A stretch of 10,117 nt of DNA from CAZGMJ01 sp964526785 (GCA_964526785.1 CAZGMJ010000110.1:1-10117), one strand, 5' to 3'; positions 1 to 7,800 are shown, counted from the first letter of the stretch. Program-made: numbers and translations. Notes: generated by a model from the letters alone, not told the origin.

Positions 1-11
1 GACTACCTGAG

Positions 12-1172
12 TCAGGCAGCATAACTATTCCAAAAGGCAAAAGTCGAGCTTAGAGCCTCGCATGTAACGGTTGTCGAAAGACCGGCGGTAATGGAGGCAG
101 GCAGGGAACGCAGGTCGGTTCCGTCGGGCGGCTCGACAATAATACGACATTCTCCCTGCGATTCTACGGGTTCGGATATCAACCTGTCCTCTCGATAGAC
201 TGGGACATAGAACGCGAATCTGCCGTCGGCGTCGGTATAGCAGAGTTGCGGATAGTGCTGCATTTTGCGGTGCCGCAGTTTATCGACAGAATAGCACCTA
301 ACGGCGGCACCGGGAACGGGGCGGCCGGCGGTATCCAGAACAACGCCCTGAAAACCGCAGCTACGGGCCTCGGAATCAACGTGAACCAACGGCAGCACGA
401 GGGGGTCTGACGGATGTTCGATGGAGGCGCCGCCGCGACGTCTTACGCTTGCTGTGCCATACTCCGGATGTGAAACGAGAAACATGAATCTGGAAAGGCC
501 ATAGAGGCGTTTGAGGCCCCGGGCGCGGCCATTTTCATCAAGGGCGATTTGGGTCAGATGCGCAGCGGGGCCGCGGTCGTCACAAATGAAGACATCGACG
601 ACGGCGTTTGGTATGGGGTCGCCGAGAGCGTCTACGAAGGTCCATATCTGCCGTCCCGGGTCGTTGCGGTATTCGTACCAGATCGGAGACATATTGCCGG
701 GCGCATAGGTCTGCACGTACACCCAATCCTTAAACAACTCGGCGACGATTTTGTCTTCTTGTTCGGAGCCAAGGAATACGAGAAGCGGGCATTCGAGAGT
801 CCACCTGTTCAGCGGCGGATCTCGTCTGGCGGGCTGAAGTTTTTCCATCCACGGCCGGTCTTCGGCCGTCAGGGGGAGCACGGCCGGTCTGGGGTCGGGT
901 TCGATCTTGTTGTGTACAGGTTCGGTATTGAGAGTCAACGTCTTCATGGGAACCGAGACCATGTAATAATACCGTGGATTGTCCCTCCAGGCGGGGTATA
1001 CACGTACGCGAACCATCCGGCCTTCGAGCAATTCGGTCGCGAGCCGTCTGGCCTCGCCTTCCTGAGCGAACTGCTCTTTTGCGGGGCGTTCAGACGCGTA
1101 AAGCGTCCGATGGGGGATTGCGGGGCTGAGGAGGTTCGTCAGCAATGCTGCACATAGTATTGTCTTTTTCAT
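12..1172 (-). CDS. Secreted protein with carboxypeptidase-regulatory-like modules, paralogue of the centre of the upstream gene
   Basis: 386 residues. The N-terminus (MKK, then a hydrophobic stretch to about residue 18) looks like a Sec signal peptide, so the protein is probably periplasmic or surface exposed. Residues 38-80 hold a segment that starts EGEARRLATELLEGR and ends MVSVPM. Two beta-sandwich-like stretches follow: about 175-245 (WTFVDALGDPIPNAVV, then DENGRARG) and about 272-325 (GFQGVVLDTAGRPVPGAAV, then TDADGRFAF). The GxVxDxxGxPVxGA...DADGRF pattern is that of carboxypeptidase regulatory-like (transthyretin-like) domains. No catalytic motif is visible, so a structural, adhesive or binding role is inferred. 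Residues 38-375 align throughout with the middle of the 1139-residue protein encoded just upstream. An AAGGAG at 1186-1181, eight bases before the ATG, supports the start. The gap to the upstream gene is 30 bp, so co-transcription is likely. The ligand is unknown. Confidence 0.85.
   Translation of the reverse strand: MKKTILCAALLTNLLSPAIPHRTLYASERPAKEQFAQEGEARRLATELLEGRMVRVRVYPAWRDNPRYYYMVSVPMKTLTLNTEPVHNKIEPDPRPAVLPLTAEDRPWMEKLQPARRDPPLNRWTLECPLLVFLGSEQEDKIVAELFKDWVYVQTYAPGNMSPIWYEYRNDPGRQIWTFVDALGDPIPNAVVDVFICDDRGPAAHLTQIALDENGRARGLKRLYGLSRFMFLVSHPEYGTASVRRRGGASIEHPSDPLVLPLVHVDSEARSCGFQGVVLDTAGRPVPGAAVRCYSVDKLRHRKMQHYPQLCYTDADGRFAFYVPVYREDRLISEPVESQGECRIIVEPPDGTDLRSLPASITAGLSTTVTCEALSSTFAFWNSYAA
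51..1061 (-). repeat. Module B' (stand-alone copy in the small downstream gene)
   Basis: Encodes residues 38-374 of the 386-residue protein, the counterpart of module B. It sits directly downstream of module A', so module order along the transcript is A-B-A'-B', with a stop, a 30-bp gap and a new signal peptide between A' and B'. Confidence 0.75.
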
Positions 1173-1180
1173 GCTTCTTG

Positions 1181-1186
1181 CTCCTT
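1181..1186 (-). promoter_or_regulatory. Ribosome binding site of the small modular gene
   Basis: AAGGAG eight bases before the ATG at 1172, inside the 30-bp gap after the large modular gene. It shows that the downstream B' protein is initiated independently and is not produced by readthrough. Confidence 0.7.
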
Positions 1187-1202
1187 GACACTATCGCGGC
1201 CT

Positions 1203-4200
1203 CTATGGGAAGAGCAGTTTGTACATTCTGTCAGACAGAACAAACATGAAGTGCTTCCCGATGTCCTGTTCGTCCATGATTTCAAAGTCCATCGACTGTT
1301 TGATGTCCGGATCGCTTATTTCGTTCTTGATAGAAACAACGAAGGTGCCCCGGCACGGCACAGGTACTTTGAACTCGACCAGGCCATTTGCGTTTGTTGC
1401 GGCCGAGGAACCCCAGAGGTGCTTGTGATTGGGGTCGCACCAGACGCCAAGGTCGGGCACGGGGCGGTTCGCGGAGTCCACGACGTGCAGGCCGATGGCA
1501 AATGTCTGGGGCCTGGGCCCCAGTGGCTGACGCCCGAGATCGAGCGTCTTGCCCTGTTGCATGGCGGGGACGTCCAGTTTCGTAAGGCCGGGAGGGTAGG
1601 GGACGTCTTTGGGATTACTGCGTGGGAGCAGTTCAATCACCGATCGAACACTTGCAGGCACGAGCATCGCACAGCTCCGATTGGCGGCGACCTCTCGGGC
1701 GCCAGAGAGCCAGGTCGGCCCGAGCCGGCGAATTTGCTGCGGGCAGGGGTGACGCTCCATATTCAGGCGAATGCGCACCGGTATGTTCTGCTCCAAGCCT
1801 TCGACGTAGGGTTCGAGAGATACTCTTGCTGCAGGCACCAACTTAAACGCGGGCAATTCCACAATATCCTGTCCTCCCCGGGCAGCACTGTCGTTGCGAC
1901 TGATTGTGATCCCGGATGCGTCTCTCATCGAGTAGATGCAGGGCAGGAAGTTCTCCTGGATCGCCCAGACTTCGTCGAAGTTCGATTGCCCTTCTGCGGC
2001 GAACGCGAATCGACCGTCTGCATCAGCGCGGATGACCTTCGTGGGATTGGAGAACCTGCGCAACGGGTCCAGAGCAGGATGGGCGGGCAGAGGTTCGGCG
2101 CGCAGTTCATGAATGGCCTGCCACTGTTGCTCCGTCACAATCGCAGCGTCCATTCTATCACGGGGGTTCATATGCGGGACGCCGGGCCGGTATTGGCCAG
2201 CCATCACGAGGGCGAAGGGTACGGGTTCTCCTGTCAGGGCGTGCACGGTCCGGCCGCGGTAAAGCACGTCCTGCTGCATGCGGAAGACAAGTTGCTCGGG
2301 ACTGTCGTCGTCGACCTGGATCGCGTGAAAGGTGCGTGAGTCCTGTTCTGCCGTAAATGCTCTGTAGGTTCCCGGCGGCAGCTTCATGCCCTCGTGGAAG
2401 AGGCTGTATTCAAGGCGGAGACGTTGCTTATCGGGGCGCAGAATTTCAATCTGGATCTTGCGCAGCAATCCGGGATCGGTTATCGTGCCATTCTGGTTTT
2501 CGAAGGTGAAGGTGTGGAAGTGTAGAGGAAAGTCTTTCAGAGAGATGGTACATTGTCTTCCGAGGGGGACGTAGCCGTACCAATAGCGCGGTTCAGACAG
2601 GCGATCGATATGCACCAGACAGTGGGAATGGGGCGGGGGCAAGGTTCCCTCTGCAGTTGTCAGAGCCAGGGAGAACCTGCCATATTCATCGGTGATTGCC
2701 TTGTGCCCGTATCTGTTGCGTTTGCCGAGGCTGGCGCCGCCCGGACCTTTGATGACGCCGCCTTCGACTACTATGTTCTCAGCCGGCAGGCCGTGGGCGT
2801 CCAGGACAGTACCCCAGAAAAGTGCCTTCGACGGGAGGACATGCCGTGTGAAAGGGACGACGAATACTCCGTGCTCCGGCTGTTGTGGCACAGCGTACAC
2901 CGATCCCCCGGTCGGGTTCTTCACGACGATGGCGGAGGTCCAATACCTGGACGCGACATCGACAATGGGAAGCCTGCCATTGCGGTCGGTTCTGGCATTT
3001 GCCAGCCACAAGCGTCCAACCGAGGGCCGGCTGCTTAGCATGCCCCTTTGCTCCAGAGCGATTTCTACTTCCGTTTCAGCAAGCGGGGCACCAAGCACAT
3101 CGGTTAGCGTCCAGTTCGTCTTAGACGGGCTCTTGAGCGATTCGGGCCAGAGGCTCAAGGGTTCGCTGTCGATGTACATGCAAACGAGGACTCGATTGCC
3201 CAGCAGCGTTGAGACGGCCTGGTCCTGCTGGTCCCGCGGCGCGACGACGATGACGTCGAACCGGTCAATGCCGACCGCCTGTTCGGATAGATACGTCTTC
3301 GAAACGCAAACGCCTTCAATTGGAACGGAAATCAAGTCATATGTGCGAGCGCCGTTGCGCCAGTCATTGTAGATGCGCACATAAGCGTTTCTCCCCTTGA
3401 GTACCTCTTCCGCCAGATTCTTACCTTCGCGTTTCCTCATGCTCAGGACATCCTGCAATCGGGCGCTGGCCATGGCCTGGAGTATATTCTTCGGCAGCTT
3501 AATCACGAAGGTCTTACCGGCGTCACTTTGACCCGAGGTCTGATAGGGGAGCGAGTGTTTCAATGTTCTGTCGCCAGCGCGGCAGATAGCGTTGAACGTG
3601 CCCCAGTAACTCGGTGGCACATTGAACTGGGCGTATCCTTCTGCGTCGGTTTCGCTGGAGTATAAGAATGAAGATGTTAAATCCATCACTTGATTGGTGA
3701 CTTTGATTTTCTGCATCGGACGGTTGTGTTGATCAGTGACTCTTACGCGAATCGCGATTTCGGACTCCAGACGGACCGTCCCGAGATCGAGCGTTTGGCC
3801 CGGATCGACGTTGAATGGACCGAGTGCGACCGGACACTTCTGATTCTGCGGTCGTTGTCCAAGGATAATCATTGTCTCGACGTTTGCGGGGATTTGAACT
3901 CTGCGCGTGTTGGTCTGTTGTGTAGTCATGCCGATGAGCAGAAGTGTCATATAGGGCTGATAACGGGGGAAATCACGTGAAAATGGAGAGTCGTCACCGA
4001 CGTGCCAATGGGCGGCAATCTCTTCATCGGAGGCAGGACCAACAGGCATGAGGACCACGGTGGCGATTGGGTGCAGCCGTACCGTTTCAATCTGTATATC
4101 GCCGTCGCGGTCTGCCCGGATTTGGCTATGATGCACGCGAAACGGCAGGTAATTCTGTTCGAACACAAGGAAACTGCTTTTCTGTATGAGTTCGTTGGCA

Positions 4201-4622
4201 GATAGACGGTTGGCATTCGCTTGCGAGCGGTCTTTAAGCCAGAAATCGGGCGGCACGGAAAGGGCAAATTGACCGTCCGATGCGGTGCGGGTCAGCGCTC
4301 TTACTTTGCACTTGTCGCGAATACAATCGATGGCCGGGGACCCGATTTCCGGACTTGCCGGTAATCGGTGCAGGGCCGCCCATTGAGCCTGAGTCACAAA
4401 ACCGGTTTCCGGCATCAGAACGCCAGGTGCGCCAACAAATACCCCTGAAAGGGGTTCGCCTGTTACGCCGTCGATGACCCGGCCGCGATAGACCAGACGG
4501 TTTGATTCAGAAGTATCCGTCGGCGGGTTGGACGTCTGGGGGTCGGATACGACTGTTGTGCCGGCGAGCGTGGTGATCGCAAGGAGTATGACGGCCTGCG
4601 GCAGGTGGGTACTTCCTCTCAT
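1203..4622 (-). CDS. Large secreted modular protein with an A-B-A' internal duplication of carboxypeptidase-regulatory-like domains
   Basis: 1139 residues from the ATG at 4622. The frame stays open to an ATG at 4688, but the 4622 start is preferred: it has GGGAG six bases upstream and places a signal peptide (MRGSTHLPQAVILLAITTLA) at the very N-terminus. Module A (about residues 43-377) begins YRGRVIDGVTGEPLSGV and module A' (about 786-1130) begins YRGRTVHALTGEPVPFA. Both then carry a QWxAxHxL motif, a DGxFA turn, a (G)xTLDLG strand and a closing xGTF strand. The central part B (about 398-700) has LAEEVLKGRNAYVRIY, then WTLTDVLGAPLAETEV and FWGTVLDAHGLPAENIVV with DEYGRFSL. These are repeated carboxypeptidase-regulatory-like folds. 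No enzyme motif or membrane anchor is apparent. The protein is presumably exported and structural, adhesive or ligand binding, which is inference. It follows the sulfatase gene after 293 bp and precedes its own paralogue by 30 bp. Confidence 0.85.
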   Translation of the reverse strand: MRGSTHLPQAVILLAITTLAGTTVVSDPQTSNPPTDTSESNRLVYRGRVIDGVTGEPLSGVFVGAPGVLMPETGFVTQAQWAALHRLPASPEIGSPAIDCIRDKCKVRALTRTASDGQFALSVPPDFWLKDRSQANANRLSANELIQKSSFLVFEQNYLPFRVHHSQIRADRDGDIQIETVRLHPIATVVLMPVGPASDEEIAAHWHVGDDSPFSRDFPRYQPYMTLLLIGMTTQQTNTRRVQIPANVETMIILGQRPQNQKCPVALGPFNVDPGQTLDLGTVRLESEIAIRVRVTDQHNRPMQKIKVTNQVMDLTSSFLYSSETDAEGYAQFNVPPSYWGTFNAICRAGDRTLKHSLPYQTSGQSDAGKTFVIKLPKNILQAMASARLQDVLSMRKREGKNLAEEVLKGRNAYVRIYNDWRNGARTYDLISVPIEGVCVSKTYLSEQAVGIDRFDVIVVAPRDQQDQAVSTLLGNRVLVCMYIDSEPLSLWPESLKSPSKTNWTLTDVLGAPLAETEVEIALEQRGMLSSRPSVGRLWLANARTDRNGRLPIVDVASRYWTSAIVVKNPTGGSVYAVPQQPEHGVFVVPFTRHVLPSKALFWGTVLDAHGLPAENIVVEGGVIKGPGGASLGKRNRYGHKAITDEYGRFSLALTTAEGTLPPPHSHCLVHIDRLSEPRYWYGYVPLGRQCTISLKDFPLHFHTFTFENQNGTITDPGLLRKIQIEILRPDKQRLRLEYSLFHEGMKLPPGTYRAFTAEQDSRTFHAIQVDDDSPEQLVFRMQQDVLYRGRTVHALTGEPVPFALVMAGQYRPGVPHMNPRDRMDAAIVTEQQWQAIHELRAEPLPAHPALDPLRRFSNPTKVIRADADGRFAFAAEGQSNFDEVWAIQENFLPCIYSMRDASGITISRNDSAARGGQDIVELPAFKLVPAARVSLEPYVEGLEQNIPVRIRLNMERHPCPQQIRRLGPTWLSGAREVAANRSCAMLVPASVRSVIELLPRSNPKDVPYPPGLTKLDVPAMQQGKTLDLGRQPLGPRPQTFAIGLHVVDSANRPVPDLGVWCDPNHKHLWGSSAATNANGLVEFKVPVPCRGTFVVSIKNEISDPDIKQSMDFEIMDEQDIGKHFMFVLSDRMYKLLFP
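1233..2267 (-). repeat. Module A' of the large modular protein (C-terminal copy)
   Basis: Encodes about residues 786-1130. Landmarks matching module A are YRGRTVHALTGEP, VTEQQWQAIHELRAEP, ADADGRFAF, IQENFLPC, GKTLDLGRQPL, GLHVVDSANRPV, SSAATNANG, CRGTFVV and DIGKHFMFVL. The protein ends nine residues after this module, close to where module A passes into B in the first copy. Confidence 0.8.
2532..3431 (-). repeat. Module B of the large modular protein (central copy)
   Basis: Encodes about residues 398-697. It matches the separate downstream gene along its length. Shared landmarks are LAEEVLKGR / LATELLEGR, VRIYNDWR / VRVYPAWR, ISVPI / VSVPM, WTLTDVLGAPL / WTFVDALGDPI, GTVLDAHGLP / GVVLDTAGRP and DEYGRFSL / DADGRFAF. 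The first 60 or so residues do not look like a standard carboxypeptidase-regulatory fold, and I do not recognise them. Confidence 0.8.
3492..4496 (-). repeat. Module A of the large modular protein (N-terminal copy)
   Basis: Encodes about residues 43-377 of the 1139-residue protein. Landmarks shared in order with the C-terminal copy are YRGRVIDGVTGEP, VTQAQWAALHRLPASP, TASDGQFAL, FEQNYLPF, GQTLDLGTVRL, RVRVTDQHNRPM, SSETDAEG, YWGTFNA and DAGKTFVIKL. The similarity is at protein level and diverged, so this is an old duplication, not a recent DNA repeat. Confidence 0.8.
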
Positions 4623-4627
4623 TTGCG

Positions 4628-4636
4628 TCTCCCTTT
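4628..4636 (-). promoter_or_regulatory. Ribosome binding site that fixes the start of the large modular gene
   Basis: Minus-strand AAAGGGAGA lies six bases before the ATG at 4622. It selects this start over the in-frame ATG at 4688, which would put 22 hydrophilic residues in front of the signal peptide. Confidence 0.7.
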
Positions 4637-4791
4637 GAATGTGTTGCCTTTTCCTCGGGTTCAGTTCCGCGGCCGGCGGGCCATGCACTCAGTCCATGCC
4701 GGGTGTGGATGCACTTTCTGCGCAGCTCGCGATGTGCGGGGACTCCTTTGCGAAAACAGATTCGCCAATTCCGGGTTTCATCTCAAACGGC

Positions 4792-4820
4792 ATTATACCG
4801 GTTGCCGGACGGCAGGCACA
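4792..4820 (-). promoter_or_regulatory. Candidate promoter in the 293-bp gap upstream of the large modular gene
   Basis: A perfect minus-strand TATAAT is at 4797-4792. The hexamer 17 bp upstream (TGTGCC, 4820-4815) is a poor -35, and the bases before TATAAT (CGG) match only part of an extended -10. It would give a leader of roughly 160 bases before the ATG at 4622. The rest of the gap (4623-4915) shows no gene, no hairpin with a T-run and no convincing repeat. Confidence 0.3.
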
Positions 4821-4915
4821 GCTATTTTTGCGCCACATTGAAACCCAAGTCCGCTATTGGCCGTACCCGGTTGTATTCGGCCCTGCTCAGCTTTTTGGGC
4901 GACGTGTCTGCTGTA

Positions 4916-6316
4916 TCAATGTGTGAACTGGCTGTCGATATCGACAGGATACTTTTGCCAGGGTACGGCACCGGCACGGATGATATGATCGCGCAGTTCG
5001 CGAGTCAGCTTCTTGTACATGGGATGGTTGTTGGCCAGGGGCTTTTGCTCGGCCGGGTCCTCTTCGAGGTTGAATAACTGCATCGGCTCGAACGGCGTGT
5101 TCTGTACGAGCTTGTATTGCCTGTAGCGGGCGGCGTAGTAGGCTCTGCCGGCGTAGCGGCCGCCTTCGCGGCGGACCCAGAAAAGCGTGCGGTCTTCTTC
5201 GGGCTGGGTCTTTCCCAGCAGGGTCGCAAGGATGCTGCGTCCGTCGATGGTATGGTTTATCTTCGCGCCGGCGGCTTCGCAGATCGTCGGATAGAGGTCC
5301 ATGGTCATGGCGAGGCGGCTGCATTTCGAGCCGGGCTTGATGTGGTCCGGCCAGACGGCGCAGGTCGGTACACGGATGCCGCCTTCGTACATATCCTGCT
5401 TGCCGGCGCGAAGGGGGCCGTTGTTTGCGCCGACGGCGAGTTGGCCGCCGTTGTCCGAGGAGAAGATGACGAGCGTGTTATCCGCCAGGCCGGTCTCTTT
5501 GAGTACGCTGAGGACGCGGCCGATGCCGTCGTCCATATGCTCGATCAACGCGACCAGTTTGGCGCGTTGATCGCTGATGTCCTTTTCACGGTCCTTGACG
5601 CGCCGGATCCATTCCTTTGGCGGCTGGATCGGCGTGTGCGGGGCGTTGTATGCCAGATAGAGGAAGAAGGGGCCGCCGGCCCTGGCACGAGTGCGCAGAT
5701 AGTCGCCGGCCCATCGGCTGAACAGGTCGGTGGCATGGCCTTCGGGATCGATCTTCTGGTTGTTGCGGTACATATAGTCGAAGCCGTGGCGGCGATGGGT
5801 ATAGTAATCGTCCATCATGTCGCCGAGGAAGCCGTGAAAGTGGTCGAAGCCGCGTTCGTTGGGCGTGTTCGGAGACGACAGACCCAGGTGCCATTTGCCG
5901 ACGATTGCGGTGTGGTAGCCGACGGTTTTGAGAACGTTCGGCAGCGTTACGGCTTCGGGGTCGAGGTAACCCCAGTTGCTCCGGATGTGTGTTCGGATAA
6001 CGCCTGGGACGCCTGCAAGATCCGGATAGCGACCTGTCAGCAGCGAAGCCCGGGTCGGCGAGCAGACGGGACAGTTCGCATAGAAGTTGTCGAAGTGCAT
6101 GCCCGAGGCTACGAGCGCGTCGATGTTGGGCGTCTGCATGTCTTCGGCGCCGTAGCACGCCAGATCGCCGTAGCCGAGATCGTCGACAAGGATCATGAGG
6201 ATGTTGGGCTTGTTTGTGCTGCCGGCCGGTTGCGCAAACGCGGGGGCGGCTGCTGCGATTGCCGCGGCGCCGGTGGTCTTGAGAAAACTTCGTCGGGTGT
6301 AGTTGCGTGCGTTCAT
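4916..6316 (-). CDS. Tat-exported formylglycine-dependent sulfatase (S1 / arylsulfatase family)
   Basis: 466 residues from the ATG at 6316. The enzyme would hydrolyse sulfate esters, probably on a sulfated polysaccharide or other glycan, after export in folded form. The N-terminus has the twin-arginine motif RRSFLK (residues 8-13) followed by an Ala-rich hydrophobic stretch ending AFAQ. The S1 set is complete: metal ligands DD at 45-46, the CSPTR maturation motif with C85 as the residue converted to formylglycine, K141 and H143 in GKWHLG, H226 in APHTP, D287-N288 in SSDNGG, and K305. The start at 6316 has AGGAG nine bases upstream. An ATG at 6373 is in frame but would bury the Tat signal. The C85 type needs a maturase, either anSME or FGE, and neither is encoded here. 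The substrate and S1 subfamily cannot be told from sequence alone. Gaps are 125 bp to the upstream gene and 293 bp to the downstream one. Confidence 0.95.
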   Translation of the reverse strand: MNARNYTRRSFLKTTGAAAIAAAAPAFAQPAGSTNKPNILMILVDDLGYGDLACYGAEDMQTPNIDALVASGMHFDNFYANCPVCSPTRASLLTGRYPDLAGVPGVIRTHIRSNWGYLDPEAVTLPNVLKTVGYHTAIVGKWHLGLSSPNTPNERGFDHFHGFLGDMMDDYYTHRRHGFDYMYRNNQKIDPEGHATDLFSRWAGDYLRTRARAGGPFFLYLAYNAPHTPIQPPKEWIRRVKDREKDISDQRAKLVALIEHMDDGIGRVLSVLKETGLADNTLVIFSSDNGGQLAVGANNGPLRAGKQDMYEGGIRVPTCAVWPDHIKPGSKCSRLAMTMDLYPTICEAAGAKINHTIDGRSILATLLGKTQPEEDRTLFWVRREGGRYAGRAYYAARYRQYKLVQNTPFEPMQLFNLEEDPAEQKPLANNHPMYKKLTRELRDHIIRAGAVPWQKYPVDIDSQFTH

Positions 6317-6325
6317 CTCACTATG

Positions 6326-6330
6326 CTCCT
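6326..6330 (-). promoter_or_regulatory. Ribosome binding site that fixes the sulfatase start
   Basis: AGGAG nine bases before the ATG at 6316. It supports that start, which puts the RRSFLK Tat motif at residues 8-13, over the in-frame ATG at 6373. Confidence 0.65.
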
Positions 6331-6441
6331 GCAATTTGCCACGTATAACTGCTGCTTGCTCCTGACAGCCCAATGATACGGCATTGCCGGGCGGATTGAA
6401 AGGGAAGGTCTTGTGTTTGCGGGGCGTTTGGGGAGGTTCTT

Positions 6442-7800
6442 TTACGGGTGCTGCCCGTTGACATGTGCGAACTGGTTGTGGATGACGTCGTGAAAGATGC
6501 GCATTTTGAAATTGAGGTACGTATCGTGCCAGTAGTCGAGCATTTGCTGAGGGTACGGGACGCCTTCGGGGTGTTCGGCGGTGTAGTGCCTGAGGGTGCG
6601 ATCCAGGTATTCGAGGCCGCCATGCATGTCTTTATATGAGCCGAACATCCACCAGGACAGTCCGACCCACGGCCCGGCCTTGCAGTTTTCGTAATAGAGT
6701 TCCATCGTTTCGATGGGTGTGGTGTACGTCAGGACATCGCTGGATCCTGTGGCGTCGATCTGTCCGGTCACGCCGATATACCACATCATGGCCTGCTCGG
6801 CCCGTGCGAGTTTGATTGCGCCGAGCAGGGCGTGCGTGTCGTTCCAGCATTCCGGCAGCCAGGTCCGCGGATCGTGCGCGTTTTCGCAGACGCGGACGTT
6901 CAGGCCGCCCGGATAGTACCGGGTGCGCAGGCGGTGCCACTCGGTGGTGTGGGCGCGGATTTTTTCTCGCGGTATGGAGAGATCGGCCGGGTCGAAGGGG
7001 CTGTATTTCGGGAACCAGTAATGATAGACGTCCACGCCGATCGCCTGCGTATTGGACGGGAGCTGGTGTCGGCCGTGACGGTCTACATCGCTCTGGCCGG
7101 CGGCATAGCAGCCGTTATAGTTCAGAGCGGCATAGCCGATCAGGTTGTACCAGCCGCGTATGTGATCGAACGGCTTTTCGCCGTCGATCTGCCAGTGCCG
7201 CACGTTCTTGTTGAATTGGTCATAAACCCGATACAGGCCGTCGGTGCCCAGACCGCACAGGCCTTCGTCACCCAGCTTGACGGCCAGGATGTTGTTGATC
7301 AATCTTCGGCCGGTGGCGCTGTCGCCTTCAGGGCTGGTTAGTTCGGTATCACGATTCGCCCAGAGCTTGCGCAGGATACTGCGCGTGTTCTCGTACTGTT
7401 TTTCCGTATTGCGGTCAAAGTAGTCGCGCAGAACGATGAGCTGGCGGTGTTTGTAGCAGCGGATCATCAGGTTGATGATTTCGTCGCGGTAGTGCGGTTT
7501 GCGGGCATAGAGCATGATGGCGGTGGACCAGCGGCCGGCCATGTCGATACGGCGGATGTTCTCGTCGTGGTATGTATCGAGCGGCACGCCGTCTTTGTGC
7601 TGCATCAGGCCGTACTCGAACAAATACGGCAGCACGCCGACGCCTTCGGCCGGGCTCCAGTGGCGAATGGGTACGTATGAGTAACTTACGACGTCCCCGC
7701 GAACATAGCCGGCAGGCAGATCGACCGATGTTGCACCGATCATCCCGGCGGGCGGCAGGCACAAACAAAGCAGCGCAAGCAGAGTCGCACGTTCGAGCAT
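6442..7800 (-). CDS. Secreted protein of unrecognised family, possibly a TIM-barrel glycoside hydrolase
   Basis: 452 residues from the ATG at 7800. A GTG three codons upstream is in frame, but the GGAG at 7812-7809 is correctly spaced (eight bases) only for the ATG. The N-terminus (MLERATLLALLCLCLPPAG) is a good signal peptide. I do not recognise the family. The body is rich in aromatic residues and has strand-like segments ending in acidic residues, for example NNILAVKLGDEGL (GDE at 177-179), IGVDVYHYWFP (256-264) and GLSWWMFGSY (380-389). This pattern recalls (beta/alpha)8 glycosidases, and the GDE could be an acid/base site. That is inference only. The start codon overlaps the stop of the DUF5060 gene by one base (TGATG), which implies translational coupling and a shared pathway. 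No DUF5060 sandwich or C-terminal beta domain is seen, so it is not an obvious duplicate of its partner. Confidence 0.85.
   Translation of the reverse strand: MLERATLLALLCLCLPPAGMIGATSVDLPAGYVRGDVVSYSYVPIRHWSPAEGVGVLPYLFEYGLMQHKDGVPLDTYHDENIRRIDMAGRWSTAIMLYARKPHYRDEIINLMIRCYKHRQLIVLRDYFDRNTEKQYENTRSILRKLWANRDTELTSPEGDSATGRRLINNILAVKLGDEGLCGLGTDGLYRVYDQFNKNVRHWQIDGEKPFDHIRGWYNLIGYAALNYNGCYAAGQSDVDRHGRHQLPSNTQAIGVDVYHYWFPKYSPFDPADLSIPREKIRAHTTEWHRLRTRYYPGGLNVRVCENAHDPRTWLPECWNDTHALLGAIKLARAEQAMMWYIGVTGQIDATGSSDVLTYTTPIETMELYYENCKAGPWVGLSWWMFGSYKDMHGGLEYLDRTLRHYTAEHPEGVPYPQQMLDYWHDTYLNFKMRIFHDVIHNQFAHVNGQHP

Noticed and set aside
1185..2339. Plus-strand open frame of 384 codons opposite the large modular gene
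   Set aside because: It lies antisense to module A', which is supported by its similarity to module A. Its translation has no signal peptide, domain or ribosome binding site that I can see.
4639..5077. Plus-strand open frames across the 293-bp gap
   Set aside because: They run into the sulfatase coding sequence antisense, have no ribosome binding site, and their translations are Cys/Arg-rich without recognisable features.
5117..6376. Long plus-strand open frame (419 codons) opposite the sulfatase
   Set aside because: The minus strand encodes a full sulfatase with every catalytic motif. The plus-strand frame is low complexity (many Val, Ala, Gly), has no recognisable domain and is the usual shadow of GC-rich codons.
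6317..6441. Promoter in the 125-bp gap before the sulfatase (TTGGGC ... TTATAC)
   Set aside because: The two hexamers are 19 bp apart and both are weak matches, so this is not distinguishable from background.
6441..6458. Hairpin ACGGG-loop-CCCGT at the end of the unknown secreted gene as a terminator
   Set aside because: The stem is only five base pairs, overlaps the stop codon, and is followed on the minus strand by AAAAG, not by a T-run.
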